DNA of 64,000 nucleotides. Source: Caldilineaceae bacterium. GTDB taxonomy: Bacteria; Chloroflexota; Anaerolineae; Caldilineales; Caldilineaceae. Positions 25,663-34,793 of the stretch are shown piece after piece. The notes beneath the pieces were generated by a model, which saw nothing but the letters and a program-made list of their open reading frames with translations, had not been told where the DNA came from and ran no database searches. Within the stretch, counting starts at the first letter, position 1; every line of letters starts with the position of its first letter. Both the position numbers and the translations under genes were made by a program. The stretch lies in assembly GCA_022842065.1 (NCBI GenBank), contig JALHQH010000009.1, positions 192,243 through 256,242 on the forward strand, read 5' to 3'.

Positions 25663-26487
25663 TCACCCCTTGACCGCGCCTTGGACCAATGCGGTGATAA
25701 TCTGGCGCTGAAAGAGGATGAAGACGATCAGGGTTGGCGCCAGGATCAAGATCGTGCCGGCGCAGAGCAGCGGGACGTCGGTCGCATAGTGGCCTTGGAA
25801 TGCGCCTAGCGCGCCGGCCATTGTGCGTTTGGTGGGGTCTTCGACGAGCACCAACGCCAACAGAAATTGGTTCCAGGTCCAAACCGCCATGAGGATGCCC
25901 AGCGACGAAATCGGTGCTCGTGCCAGGGGTAGGTGGATGCGCCAGAAGAGATCCCACAGCGTTGCGCCATCGACGCGGGCTGCTTCTGAGATTTCCGGTA
26001 ACATGTTGACAAAGTGGGCGCGCATCCAGAAGACGGCAAAGGGCATATACAAAGCGATCAGTGGCAGCACAATGGCCAGCCGCGTGTTGTAGATGCCCAT
26101 CGCCCGTTCCAGGTAATAGAGCGGGACGATAATGCCGCCAAAGGGCAGCGTCAGCCCAAAGACGAAAAGGGCCAAGAGCAGCCGTGAGCCTGGAATGCGC
26201 AACAGACCAATGGCAAAGGCGGCCATCGTCGCAATGACCAACGAAACTGGCACCACGGCCAGCACAATGTAGGTGCTCGAGGCGAGCAGCGCGCCCATCT
26301 TCGCCACCTTGAACGCTTCAACAAAGTTGCCCCACTGCGGTTGCGCCGGCCATTCGAGACCACCCGGTACACTCCCCGATGGATGCAAGGCGGTCATAAA
26401 GATGCTGATAAAGGGGAGGATCGTCAGCACCATCAGCCCCAGGATGAGGGCGTGTCCGACCACAAATTCGTTACGGCCAACTTTCAT
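25663..26487 (-). CDS. ABC sugar importer permease, MalG type (CUT1)
   Basis: A 274-residue membrane protein with six predicted helices and the EAA loop EISEAARVDGATLWDLFWRIHL. It overlaps the MalF-type gene by four bases (ATGA), showing translational coupling. The C-terminus ALVQGAVKG is typical of the class. It is the third sugar permease pair in the window, with its own binding protein directly upstream; no ATPase gene is adjacent. Confidence 0.9.
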   Translation of the reverse strand: MKVGRNEFVVGHALILGLMVLTILPFISIFMTALHPSGSVPGGLEWPAQPQWGNFVEAFKVAKMGALLASSTYIVLAVVPVSLVIATMAAFAIGLLRIPGSRLLLALFVFGLTLPFGGIIVPLYYLERAMGIYNTRLAIVLPLIALYMPFAVFWMRAHFVNMLPEISEAARVDGATLWDLFWRIHLPLARAPISSLGILMAVWTWNQFLLALVLVEDPTKRTMAGALGAFQGHYATDVPLLCAGTILILAPTLIVFILFQRQIITALVQGAVKG

Positions 26488-27467
26488 CGATTGGTCTCCC
26501 GGCTGAGGCGTTGGATGGGCAGAATGACGACCAAGACCAGCAACATCAACAGCACGGCCAATGCCGAGGCCAGGCCAATGCGCTGCTCGGTGAAGGCAAG
26601 GATATAGATCTCGATGCCAGGCACCGCCGTTGTATTGCCGGGGCCGCCTGCCGTGGTGACGTAGACAATATCAAAGGCCGCCAGCGCGGCGATCACCGTC
26701 ACTGTCAGGCAGACGCCGATCTCATTGCGCAGCAGGGGCACCGTGATCTTGACGAACTCAGTCAGCCAAGTGGCACCATCAATGCGCGCCGATTCGTAGA
26801 GGGCAGGATCGATCTTGGTAATCGCAGTCAACAAGAGGATAACGCAGAAGCCCAACAGCACCCAGACCCCGATCAGCCCGACCGCCGGCAGTGCCCAATC
26901 GAAGTCGCCGAGCCAGGCACGGGTGACCGCACTCAGCCCAACTGCCTTGAGCAGCTGGTTAAGTAAACCGGGCAACGCCAGCAGCCAACCCCAGATGATC
27001 CCGGCGGCCACCAGCGGGATGACCTGCGGCAGGAAGAGGACCGTGCGGGCGATGGCCCCAAAGCGCCCGGTTGCCACCCGGTAGATGAGGCTGGCGACCA
27101 CCAGCCCCAGTGCCACGGGAATGAAACTGAAGTAGACGACGAGCTGAAAGGCATTGAAGATGGTCTCCAGCAGATCGGGAACTTCCAGCACAGTTTGATA
27201 ATTCTTCAGCCCCACCCAACTCATTACCCCAATCCCGTCCCAGCGAAAGAACGAATAGAGGATGCTCAAGAGCAAGGGAAAGAGCACAAACGTTGCATAC
27301 ATCAGCAGTGCGGGCAGCGCAAACAGCCAGCCAAAGACAACCTCGCGGCGCGCTTCTTTGTTACGGAAGCTACGGCGCGAGGTTGTCTTTGCTACGGCAC
27401 GGTCGTCTGCGGTCACTGTCGATGTCGCCACTGTTGATGTGGTCAACGATCCGACCGGCTTGGACAT
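26484..27467 (-). CDS. ABC sugar importer permease, MalF type (CUT1)
   Basis: 327 residues with a longer polar N-terminus (about 45 residues, Thr/Val- then Arg-rich) followed by six helices. The EAA loop is ALYESARIDGATWLTEFVKITV. It lies 17 bases after the binding-protein stop and is coupled to the MalG-type gene. Together they form the translocator of importer three; substrate is unknown. Confidence 0.9.
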   Translation of the reverse strand: MSKPVGSLTTSTVATSTVTADDRAVAKTTSRRSFRNKEARREVVFGWLFALPALLMYATFVLFPLLLSILYSFFRWDGIGVMSWVGLKNYQTVLEVPDLLETIFNAFQLVVYFSFIPVALGLVVASLIYRVATGRFGAIARTVLFLPQVIPLVAAGIIWGWLLALPGLLNQLLKAVGLSAVTRAWLGDFDWALPAVGLIGVWVLLGFCVILLLTAITKIDPALYESARIDGATWLTEFVKITVPLLRNEIGVCLTVTVIAALAAFDIVYVTTAGGPGNTTAVPGIEIYILAFTEQRIGLASALAVLLMLLVLVVILPIQRLSRETNR

Positions 27468-27484
27468 CGATCCGTGACCCTTTC

Positions 27485-28852
27485 CTATTCAGCCAGTTGG
27501 CGTAGGTACTCTTCCTGCACAGTTTTGAGCAACCCAGCTGCGTCTTGCTCACCGCCAACCATCTTTTGTAGCTCCGGTGTCCAGGCTTGGGCAAAGATCG
27601 AGCTGGTGGCATTGGCAATAAAGTCCATCGACGTACCGGCCTTGCCCACGATCGGGCCGGCATTCAGCGTATCGTTGGTGACCGAGCCTTCGGCCACGGC
27701 AGGCATAGTCGCCTCAGCCGGACCACCGGGGTTGGAGCCACCGACGCTCACGTCGATCGCACGGGCCTCGTCGTTGGCGGCAACCCAGTTGAGGAAGAAG
27801 GCGGCGCAATCAGCATTCTTGGCGTTGGCGGCAATGCCAAAGGTCAGCGGTGCCGACATGGCGGCGGGCGAGCCACCAGCCTCGGCGGGCGGCATCAGGA
27901 AGAAGCCGACATTGCCCGGCAAGTCAGTATCATAGCCGGCATTCTGCCAGTCGCCGTTAAAGGTAAAGACCCCTTCGCCCTTGCCAAAACGGGCAGCGGC
28001 ATCGGTGTACTCAATAGCGTTGACATCCGGCGGGAAGTAACCATTCTGGATCCACTGCTCCAGATGTTGGGCGGCAACCAGATTCTCTGGGGTGTCGATG
28101 GTGGCCCCCGCTTTTTGGAAGATCCAGTCATTGATCGGCTGGACCGGGCCAACCGAGGCCATCAGGGCCTGTAGCGGGAAGGCAAGGCCCATGCCACTCT
28201 TGGCGCTGCCCCAGATCATGATCGGCTGGAGGCCAGCTTCTTTGGCTTTGGCAAGCAGATCCTCAAACTCGGCCAGGGTCGTGGGGGGCTCAGTCATACC
28301 GATTTGGGTTGCCAGCTCTTTATTATAGAAAACACCGGTCAGGCTGTAGTTGAGCCCCATGGCGTAGAGCGAACCGGAGCCGCGCGTGCCGTCCTCGGCG
28401 ACGCGGTTCTGCGCAAGCTGGGGCACGGGCCACTGGTCCCAGCCGAAGGCGGTGGCGTAACCATCCAGGTTCTTGAGCAGCCCTTGCTTGGCAAACGAAA
28501 CCATCGTTGGCAAGCGGATCAGATCCGGCGGATTGTCACCGGAGAGTAGGCGTGGTGTCTCGTTGATCAGATTCGTGAACTGATCCTGTTTGATGTCCCA
28601 GGTCACATTCGGATATTGTTTGGTGAACTCTTCGGAAAGCTTCAGCGGCAGATCAAAACCGGTCTCGAAGTAGGCGTTAAGGACAACCGGCTCTGTCCCG
28701 CAGGTCACGTCGGTCACGGCGGGTGCTTCGGCCGCGGGTGCTTCAGTTGCGGCCGGGGCTCCCATTGGCGCCAACGTCTGGCACGCCGAGAGCAGCAGGG
28801 AAATGAGGATCAGTAAACTTACCAACGTACGGACTGCAAACCTCTGGTTCAT
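27485..28852 (-). CDS. Sugar ABC transporter substrate-binding lipoprotein
   Basis: About 455 residues. ATG 28852 is chosen because AGGAG lies seven bases upstream; an ATG two codons earlier is too close to it. A Sec signal ends in lipobox LSAC (Cys24), unlike the Tat signals of the two binding proteins at 12-15 kb. An Ala/Pro/Glu linker follows, then a family 1 carbohydrate-binding fold. It is first in the importer operon, as expected for the most abundant component. Confidence 0.9.
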   Translation of the reverse strand: MNQRFAVRTLVSLLILISLLLSACQTLAPMGAPAATEAPAAEAPAVTDVTCGTEPVVLNAYFETGFDLPLKLSEEFTKQYPNVTWDIKQDQFTNLINETPRLLSGDNPPDLIRLPTMVSFAKQGLLKNLDGYATAFGWDQWPVPQLAQNRVAEDGTRGSGSLYAMGLNYSLTGVFYNKELATQIGMTEPPTTLAEFEDLLAKAKEAGLQPIMIWGSAKSGMGLAFPLQALMASVGPVQPINDWIFQKAGATIDTPENLVAAQHLEQWIQNGYFPPDVNAIEYTDAAARFGKGEGVFTFNGDWQNAGYDTDLPGNVGFFLMPPAEAGGSPAAMSAPLTFGIAANAKNADCAAFFLNWVAANDEARAIDVSVGGSNPGGPAEATMPAVAEGSVTNDTLNAGPIVGKAGTSMDFIANATSSIFAQAWTPELQKMVGGEQDAAGLLKTVQEEYLRQLAE

Positions 28853-29058
28853 TGTCATTCTCCTAGGGATTGACATTGATGCAATGTCATTTTTAGTTGG
28901 GAACAATTCGAGCATACCGCGTTCGAATTTCATTGCCAATCGTACCACGGACATTCGACGCGAAGCTAATTCTGTCCTGTAACAATGCTGTGGACTGCTT
29001 TACTTTACCCCAAAAACCTATTCCCGATCTACTGTTTTCCCCACAAAACCAACCTGCC

Positions 29059-29199
29059 TCATCCCTCTCCCCGCCACACCGCCTGCAACACCCCATTCCC
29101 CACCAACACCACCCCCGCTGCCTCAATCTCCGCCAGCAGCCCTCCCGTCCCGAACACGGCAAAGCCGCTCTGCCGCTGGCGGACTCCACTCGGCTGTGT
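29059..29199 (-). pseudogene. Possible gene remnant in 451-base spacer
   Basis: The spacer 28853-29303 has no intact gene. One minus-strand frame reads AVFGTGGLLAEIEAAGVVL and stops, looking like a C-terminal fragment. The DNA after it (around 29011-29075) resembles 42043-42118, where another fragment-like frame stops at the matching place. I cannot name the family. Confidence 0.3.
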
Positions 29200-29303
29200 T
29201 CAGCCCTGGATGGACTGCTCATTCGCTCAGGCCGGCGGGCAGTTCGTCCATGCTGTCGAAATCGTAGAAGTGCCCGTCCGCATTGACGAGCGATGCGGTC
29301 GTA

Positions 29304-29666
29304 TCAACAAATTTCGCCGGTGGTGGCTGCAGTCTCTTGCAGCATCGTCTCCACCAGTGCGTAGTCGATCTTGTCAACGTTGCGATAGCGGATGCAGCCT
29401 TTGCCGATGGCTGAGGCCGGAAACGCGGCGCGGTGTTGGTCGAGAATTGCTTTGCGCAGGATGTAGAGGGAGATATTGTTCTTTTGGCTATTAAAGGCCA
29501 CTTCGACCTCGCCATTGCGGCTGTAGCAGGGCATGCCATAGGTCATGCTTTCGCTAAAGCCGGTCAACGTGCGCAGACAGAGTGCCCGCAGCTTTGCCAT
29601 GGCGGCTTTGCGCTCGGCCGGCACTTCGGTGAAATAGGCATCAACGGTTGCCGCTTGGCTTTGCAT
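29304..29666 (-). CDS. DUF1801 (YdhG-like) protein
   Basis: A 120-residue protein from ATG 29666, which has GGAGGAGA just upstream. Features typical of DUF1801 are the N-terminal YFTEVPAERKAAM helix, the central SESMTYGMPCYSRNG and the basic IGKGCIRYRNVDKI near the end. The fold is known but the role is not; homologues have been linked to iron-sulfur or copper handling without a settled function. No obvious operon partner is present. Confidence 0.85.
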   Translation of the reverse strand: MQSQAATVDAYFTEVPAERKAAMAKLRALCLRTLTGFSESMTYGMPCYSRNGEVEVAFNSQKNNISLYILRKAILDQHRAAFPASAIGKGCIRYRNVDKIDYALVETMLQETAATTGEIC

Positions 29667-29740
29667 GGAGTCTCCTCCTTGGTGGAAACATCGAACACTG
29701 AAGGTATAGGTGGCCACAGGTTAGGGAAGGTGCCCCAATG

Positions 29741-30571
29741 CTACTTCTTCGCCGGTCGCGAGTGCCCTTGACGCAAATAGTCGATTGGCTTGGGGACAAA
29801 GACTGGGCTGCTCTGCAACCGGGGATGGCTGGCCCAAAACGCTTCGCTGCCCGCTTCAGCCTCAAAGGTGCCTTGATCCGGTTTTTCATAGCGATGGACC
29901 AGCGCCAACATGGGGCGATGGGTTTGCGTGCGATTGGGCATGCCGCCATGCCAGACGCGCATATCACGCAGCACGAGATCGCCGCGCTTGGCCAGCACCC
30001 GCTCGGTGGGCCGTTTGGCTTCCCATTCGGCAATCATCTCTGCGCTGGGGAAACGATTGCCGCTGTGCAGCCGCGTGTCGTGATGAGTGCCCGGCCAGTA
30101 GATCGTCGCGCCATTTTCCAGTGTCATATCGACCAGCGGCACATTGACCACCAGCAGTGTACAGGGGCCATAGGGACCAGGTTCTGGCGGCACGGCGTCG
30201 GCATGGACATGTTGGATGCCAGAGCCGACAAAAGCGGTGTTGGCACCATAGCTGGTCAACGTGGCACCCGCGCCTAGAATGGCGCGGCTGATGGTGATCG
30301 CGGGCTCATTAAAGACAATTTCCGGAAAGAGATAGGGGTGAAAGGGGGGTGGCCGCAGCCCCTGAAAGTTGTTGTCGATTTCATACGTTTGTTCATAGCG
30401 CGCCAGGTCGTCCAACATTTTTGCACCCAGCGTGTCGACCACGGCCAGGTCAATCGCTTGGCGCAAGGCCACGACGCCATCTGCGGCCATGGCTGCGACG
30501 GCGGCGGCTACTTTGTCCGGCGCTAGTTGACCAGTTTTGCGTTCTGTTTGGGTAATGTCGATGTGCCTCAT
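29741..30571 (-). CDS. Phytanoyl-CoA dioxygenase (PhyH) family protein
   Basis: A 276-residue protein from ATG 30571, preceded by GAGAGGAA. H123-A-D125 (HVHADA), H208 (RVWHGGMPN) and R219 form the iron triad and 2-oxoglutarate anchor. The sequence PGTHHDTR (160-167) is a common PhyH feature. It is a probable small-molecule hydroxylase of unknown substrate. It lies between a DUF1801 gene and a GNAT gene on the same strand and is not closely similar to the other two PhyH proteins here. Confidence 0.88.
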   Translation of the reverse strand: MRHIDITQTERKTGQLAPDKVAAAVAAMAADGVVALRQAIDLAVVDTLGAKMLDDLARYEQTYEIDNNFQGLRPPPFHPYLFPEIVFNEPAITISRAILGAGATLTSYGANTAFVGSGIQHVHADAVPPEPGPYGPCTLLVVNVPLVDMTLENGATIYWPGTHHDTRLHSGNRFPSAEMIAEWEAKRPTERVLAKRGDLVLRDMRVWHGGMPNRTQTHRPMLALVHRYEKPDQGTFEAEAGSEAFWASHPRLQSSPVFVPKPIDYLRQGHSRPAKK

Positions 30572-30747
30572 TGGGGTTCCTCTCACTTTTCTCTGGTGGT
30601 AATTTGCGGTCCACTCAAATCATCGAGTTTGATTTCCATAAGAACTTTATCTAGCGCAAGCGTCAGGACTACGACGGCTTCAGGAGTTTAGCCGAAGCGC
30701 AGCAAAGGCTAAATCCACTGCATGCAGGGTTGGGCCGCTTAATTTGG

Positions 30748-31758
30748 CTACAGCGGTTTCCGGTAGATCGTATTCTGCTTTGCCACCTGAAAGCCGCACT
30801 CTTCATAGATGCGCGTCGCACCGCTGAGATTCTCACTATCCACACTCAAAGTGGATGCGTTCATCCCTTGCGCCTTTTGGACCGCGAGACTGCGGGCGAT
30901 GAGCGCACGAGCCAAGCCGCGCCGCCGCCAGGGTCGGCGCACGCTGATTTCTTCGGTGTAGCCCCGCTTGCGGCCGTATTTTTCATTCTGGGCGTGGTCA
31001 ATAAAGGGGCGCACCTGCCCGGCGATCTGATTCGATGCCAGATCCCACGCTACCTGCCAGAGGTGCGGTTGAAAAATGGTCTTGTCCGTTAGCCAATCTT
31101 GGTAATCTGTCTCGCTGGGTTGGGCAAAGCCCCAATGATCACGAAAGGCTTCATTCGCAGCATCCCAGATGGCACGGTAATGTTCGGGTAACACCGCGCG
31201 CACTTCCAGCCCGGCGGGTAAAGGGAAGTCAGGGAGCTGTTCCAGGGTGGGGCGCACCATTTGCCAGTTATAGCGCACGGGGTGATAGCCTTCCCGCTGC
31301 AACATGGCCGCTAGACCAATTTCGGATTGAGTGCTGAAGGCTTGGAAGAACTTGGCTTGGGCCGCGGGGTGGCCGTAGGCGATGAGGCGCAGGCGCTTTT
31401 CCATCCAGCGCAGCATCACCGTGCCAATGCCCTGCCGGCGCCAGGCCGGGACCAGAAAGCCGACAAAGGCATAGAGGTGGGGGCCGGCTTCTTCCGCAAA
31501 CCACCAGCCGCGCGAATACCCAATGATCACGCCGTTGATCTCCGCCACGATCATGTCTAGATATGGGTCGCAGTTGGTGAGATGGGCGTAAGTCTGGGCG
31601 ATATCCTCAACGGTCGTCACGCGTTCGACTTGATCCGCGTCGGCGCTCGCTGCGATGGCTACCGCCATTTGGGGAAAGTCGCTAGCGCCGCGGAAGTGGC
31701 GAAAGCGTAAGCCAGCAATAACTGAGGTGCCCTTGATTTCAATTAACTCGTGAGGCAT
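30748..31758 (-). CDS. Tandem GNAT-type N-acetyltransferase
   Basis: 336 residues from ATG 31758, with AAAGGG upstream. Two GNAT domains are visible: the first has VGFLVPAWRRQGIGTVML (acetyl-CoA loop R/QxxGxG/A), the second has VRRPWRRRGLARALIARSL followed by VDSENLSGATRIYEECGF. The domain pair is about twice the usual single-domain length. Such proteins acetylate amines, antibiotics or mycothiol-like thiols; the substrate here is unknown. An alternative upstream start (31845) lacks support. Confidence 0.87.
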   Translation of the reverse strand: MPHELIEIKGTSVIAGLRFRHFRGASDFPQMAVAIAASADADQVERVTTVEDIAQTYAHLTNCDPYLDMIVAEINGVIIGYSRGWWFAEEAGPHLYAFVGFLVPAWRRQGIGTVMLRWMEKRLRLIAYGHPAAQAKFFQAFSTQSEIGLAAMLQREGYHPVRYNWQMVRPTLEQLPDFPLPAGLEVRAVLPEHYRAIWDAANEAFRDHWGFAQPSETDYQDWLTDKTIFQPHLWQVAWDLASNQIAGQVRPFIDHAQNEKYGRKRGYTEEISVRRPWRRRGLARALIARSLAVQKAQGMNASTLSVDSENLSGATRIYEECGFQVAKQNTIYRKPL

Positions 31759-31973
31759 GGTTCTACCCTTTGTCGCATAAGGGAAGTTCTTGATAAAGAT
31801 GACCGAACACGAGCGTGTGCTGCCAATCGGGTGCGGTACGGTCACGTTAACATCGAAATACGGTCAAAGTGGCGCAGAATATCAAATGTACGCCAGGTAG
31901 CCCGGTCCGCACCACGCAATGTTCGGCAGGGGAAGTGGTAGAAGAGGAGTAGGTGTCGTCGCGACGCAAAAGA

Positions 31974-32237
31974 TTATGCGGCGACCAATGCGTTATACTC
32001 AACCAGCTTTTCCTGGAGCCACAAATTAACCAGCGTCTCCACGCCAATCCCGCGCAAACGCGCTTGCTTCTCCATCGCTGCGAATAAGTCTGGTTCGATG
32101 GATACGCTACTGGAAATTGTGAATTGTACATCTGGTGCATCGGTATCATATTGTGTAAAGTCATGGGTGTCCCAAAACTCGCCCATTGCTTCTAACGAAT
32201 CGGTTTGTGAGATGCTGCTTAGTCTATTTTCGGCCAT
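31974..32237 (-). CDS. BrnA-like (CopG-type) antitoxin
   Basis: An 87-residue protein starting at ATG 32237, inside the end of the toxin gene (14-base overlap). The segment GEFWDTHDFTQYD is typical of CopG-type antitoxins paired with BrnT-like toxins, and the C-terminal half (EPDLFAAMEKQARLRGIGVE) is a ribbon-helix-helix-like segment. By family it would neutralise the toxin and autorepress the operon. It is the second gene of the pair, the usual brnT-brnA order. Confidence 0.75.
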   Translation of the reverse strand: MAENRLSSISQTDSLEAMGEFWDTHDFTQYDTDAPDVQFTISSSVSIEPDLFAAMEKQARLRGIGVETLVNLWLQEKLVEYNALVAA

Positions 32238-32520
32238 ATCGTCTCCGTTCAGGTGGTTCCATATCACGTGCACTAATAATGATTGCGGTGTGCGTACCAG
32301 CTTTGAAGACAAAGAAAACGGCAAGATATCGTCCGCCATAGGTCTGTCCAAATGCTGCATAGACATCATCGCCAGGGGTATTTCCTTTTTCAGCGAAACG
32401 AAGCCGCGGTTGACTAAGCAACACCTGACGAGTTTCCCGTACAGTTACGCCATGTTTTGCTGCAAGTTTATCTTCAATCGCTTCTGGACAAATGATGTGC
32501 TCAATCTGAATGGTTGTGAT
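32224..32520 (-). CDS. BrnT-like toxin, non-canonical start
   Basis: About 98 residues. The C-terminal DVYAAFGQTYGGRYLAVFF and SARDMEPPERRRYGRK match BrnT ribonuclease toxins. The N-terminal part (IQIEHIICPEAIEDKLAAKH) is read in the same frame above the first internal Leu start, but no ATG, GTG or TTG exists between the upstream TAG and this homologous region. ATC (32520) or ATT (32511) after AAAGG are the only plausible starts, so the start is uncertain or the gene has lost its start codon. Confidence 0.65.
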   Translation of the reverse strand: MTTIQIEHIICPEAIEDKLAAKHGVTVRETRQVLLSQPRLRFAEKGNTPGDDVYAAFGQTYGGRYLAVFFVFKAGTHTAIIISARDMEPPERRRYGRK

Positions 32521-33141
32521 CCTTTCATTGCATGGATGATCCTACCGAATTATATACTATACCGCAATCAATTTGGAAACCGTAGTTTCTAATCTTCCTG
32601 GAAGATGGGTTGACGAAAACTACGGGTTTCATTCTGATTTGAGTATAGATCACGATAATTCAGAAGAAAAAAATAAGCTCATCCTTGATCAGCGTGGGAT
32701 TCATAGCACAGTTTCCCTTGCTACTAAGGAATGAGGATTATATTAAACCAACAAGTAACCCCCTCCTAACCTCCCACTGGTAAGGGGAGGAAGGGTCACC
32801 TCGTCAACCATTCCCTCCCTTAGCAGGGGAGGGCTAGGGAGGGGTAGGTGCTAAACCCATCACTTGTGATTGAGATGCAACAGGAAACGTTGGGGTCTTA
32901 TTCAATCCTCATTCCTAAGTACGGTCGGGATCCGGCACCCGCTTGATGGTCCACATTACATTGCAAATGGTTGGCCACGACGGTAGGGCACACTTTCGGG
33001 GCTGAGACGTGCGTTCGCTTGCTATGTCGACCCGCTGCCGCTGCACAAGTGAGTGTCGGTAATCAGGTTGGGTTGTGGAGAGGAATGGCGCGTTTTGTGG
33101 CTAGGATGGACGTTGCCATGAAACGCGGATCATGCAACTGC
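32521..33141. other. Repeat-rich spacer without gene
   Basis: No convincing gene is seen in 620 bases. Bases 32614-32648 resemble 50712-50744 (shared CATTCTGATTTGAGTATAG). A C/G-block palindrome lies at 32757-32850 inside a 198-base inverted-repeat unit. The remaining part before the exonuclease gene shows nothing recognisable. Confidence 0.6.
32723..32920. repeat. 198-bp MITE-like unit with 17-bp inverted ends
   Basis: ACTAAGGAATGAGGATT (32723-32739) and the complement at 32904-32920 match at 16 of 17 positions. Between them lies a palindromic CCCCTCCTAACCTCCC element (32757-32850) of the window-wide family. No transposase or clear target duplication is seen, so mobility is inferred only from form. 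Confidence 0.55.
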
Positions 33142-34029
33142 TCATGGTTGGGAGTGCTTTTGCATGCTGGCCAGCAAGCGCTTGACTGGCCCGGTGATGC
33201 CATACACCGCAGCAAGTTTGGCCACCAAGGCGTCATCTTTGACGGGGTGGCTGATTTCGACCGCGACCGCTTTGTGCACAGGCACAATCTGCGCCATGAT
33301 CGCAATATATTCCGCGGCGGCCTTGAGATTGGCCGCGATCCGCGCCGGTTGGGTATCGGCCGCGGCCAGCAATGCGCCCAGCGTGGGGTACTCGGCAACC
33401 AGCTTGGCCGCCGTCTTCTCCCCGATGCCCTTGACACCGGGCAGCCCGTCGGATGGATCGCCACGCAGGATCGCGAAATCGACATAGCGCTGTGGGGGCA
33501 CCTGGTACTTTTGCTGCACCGCTGCTTCATCAAATGTTTCCAGCGTCGAGACACCGCGCACCGTGTATAAGACCTGGATCGTCGGCGTATCGCCGTTGCC
33601 ATCTTGCACCAGTTGGAGCAGATCGCGATCACCGGTCACAATGGCGATGTGATCATCTGCCTGCGCGGCTGCACAGAGCGAACCAATGGCGTCATCGGCT
33701 TCCCAAGCGGGAGCCTCGGCTTGGGGCAAGCCCAATGCGGTGAGGATTTCACGCAGGCGCACAAATTGGGGCGGCAAGGCGGCTGGGTCTTGGGGTCGAT
33801 CCGCTTTATAGGGCGGGTAGAGATCCACACGGCCGGCCGGTCGCCAATCGGCATCATAGACGTGGATTAATTCATCGGGTCTGTAGGTGGTGAGCAAACG
33901 CGTCGTCATATCCAAATAGCCATGCACCGCGTTGATCGGTTGACCACCCTGATCGGCAATCGATGGCGGGAGCGCAAAAAAGGCGCGGTACATCAAGCTA
34001 GAGGTGTCGAGCAGCAGGCGGTAGGTCAT
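33142..34029 (-). CDS. Free-standing 5'-3' exonuclease (Pol I N-domain/FEN-like)
   Basis: A 295-residue protein from ATG 34029 with AAGGAG nine bases upstream. The metal-binding acids of the family are visible: D8 (LLDTSSLMYRAFF), D59/D61 (VYDAD), EADD (110-113), TGDRD (132-136) and D191/D194 in GDPSDGLPGVKGIGEKT (190-206), which includes the DNA-binding H3TH turn. The helical arch residues YPPYKADRP are present. No polymerase domain follows. It would process 5' flaps or RNA primers. Its 5' end and leader (33918-34060) are repeated upstream at 34619 and 35867. Confidence 0.9.
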   Translation of the reverse strand: MTYRLLLDTSSLMYRAFFALPPSIADQGGQPINAVHGYLDMTTRLLTTYRPDELIHVYDADWRPAGRVDLYPPYKADRPQDPAALPPQFVRLREILTALGLPQAEAPAWEADDAIGSLCAAAQADDHIAIVTGDRDLLQLVQDGNGDTPTIQVLYTVRGVSTLETFDEAAVQQKYQVPPQRYVDFAILRGDPSDGLPGVKGIGEKTAAKLVAEYPTLGALLAAADTQPARIAANLKAAAEYIAIMAQIVPVHKAVAVEISHPVKDDALVAKLAAVYGITGPVKRLLASMQKHSQP

Positions 34030-34075
34030 GGGGCGGCGCTCCTTCGCTTCTATGGTGAACAAGTCCCTCAATGTT

Positions 34076-34594
34076 TCACGAGTCGTCACCAATCCATTTG
34101 TCGTAACCATCTTCGAGCATGTGATAACGCCCGTGGGCCCAACTGTAGAAATCCTGCCAGTTCACAATGGGCTGTTCACCTTCAATTTCTACCAAAACGC
34201 CCGCTTCTACGGCACGACGTATTTCGCGGAGTTCTTCGACTAGTATGTCCCATCGATTTGGTCGTCCAGTGGATGATCGTTCTTGATACAATGCGTCAAG
34301 TTGGCGAATCGTTTCACTTGAAATCGTGTAATTCTGCCTTGGGACCTGAATTTCGATGCCACTTTTCTCAATGGCCAGTTCGAAATTCTCTTTGGTTTCG
34401 AGCATTTTGGCGATGAATGCTTCTTCAAAACCAAAGAAGGGCGTTGACCATCCTTGTTGTTTTGCCCAGCTTCGTAATGCTTTGACATTAGGCCACTTAA
34501 TTTGCATTCTGCCTTGCCGCAGTGCATCTTTGGCAAAGCCTAGATCTTCAAATGTCGCCGCTCTTCGTGCCCAGGCGGGCATGTTGGTGTTCAT
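34076..34594 (-). CDS. Hypothetical protein upstream of exonuclease
   Basis: A 172-residue protein from ATG 34594 (AAGAGG upstream). I do not recognise the family. Visible segments are an N-terminal MPAWARRAATFEDLGFAKD, a helical middle (GFEEAFIAKMLETKENFEL) and an acidic C-terminus with WQDFYSWAHGRYHMLED. The frame is open upstream and continues into a duplicated exonuclease start (ATG 34681), so a chimeric protein with the first 20 exonuclease residues could also be made. The exonuclease gene starts 46 bases downstream. Its position between duplicated exonuclease leaders marks it as inserted cargo. Confidence 0.65.
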   Translation of the reverse strand: MNTNMPAWARRAATFEDLGFAKDALRQGRMQIKWPNVKALRSWAKQQGWSTPFFGFEEAFIAKMLETKENFELAIEKSGIEIQVPRQNYTISSETIRQLDALYQERSSTGRPNRWDILVEELREIRRAVEAGVLVEIEGEQPIVNWQDFYSWAHGRYHMLEDGYDKWIGDDS

Positions 34595-34618
34595 CGCAAG
34601 CAACCTCTTGTGTTGGTG

Positions 34619-34787
34619 AGTGAGCGCAAAAAAGACGCGGTACATCAAGCTAGAGGCGTCTAGCAGCCGTCGGTAGGTCATGGGGCGGCGCGCCTGCGCT
34701 GCCACGGCGAACGGCGCAGACATTGGGCCATCCTTGCCGATTATACCATCGCGTTGTGGTTGGCAGGTGAGTCAACTGTTGCTGGGG
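34619..34787 (-). pseudogene. Duplicate B of exonuclease 5' end and leader
   Basis: On the minus strand this reads the exonuclease start (MTYRRLLDASSLMYRVFFAL versus MTYRLLLDTSSLMYRAFFAL in the intact gene) and then breaks into unrelated sequence. The upstream leader, 34715-34787, is nearly identical to 36007-36079 in copy C. It is about 85 percent like the intact copy by eye in the coding part. Confidence 0.85.
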
Positions 34788-34793
34788 TGCTGC

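Noticed and set aside
28893..29286. Overlapping open frames on both strands in the spacer after the importer operon
   Set aside because: Low-complexity Pro/Ser/Arg-rich translations without ribosome sites; only a doubtful remnant is kept.
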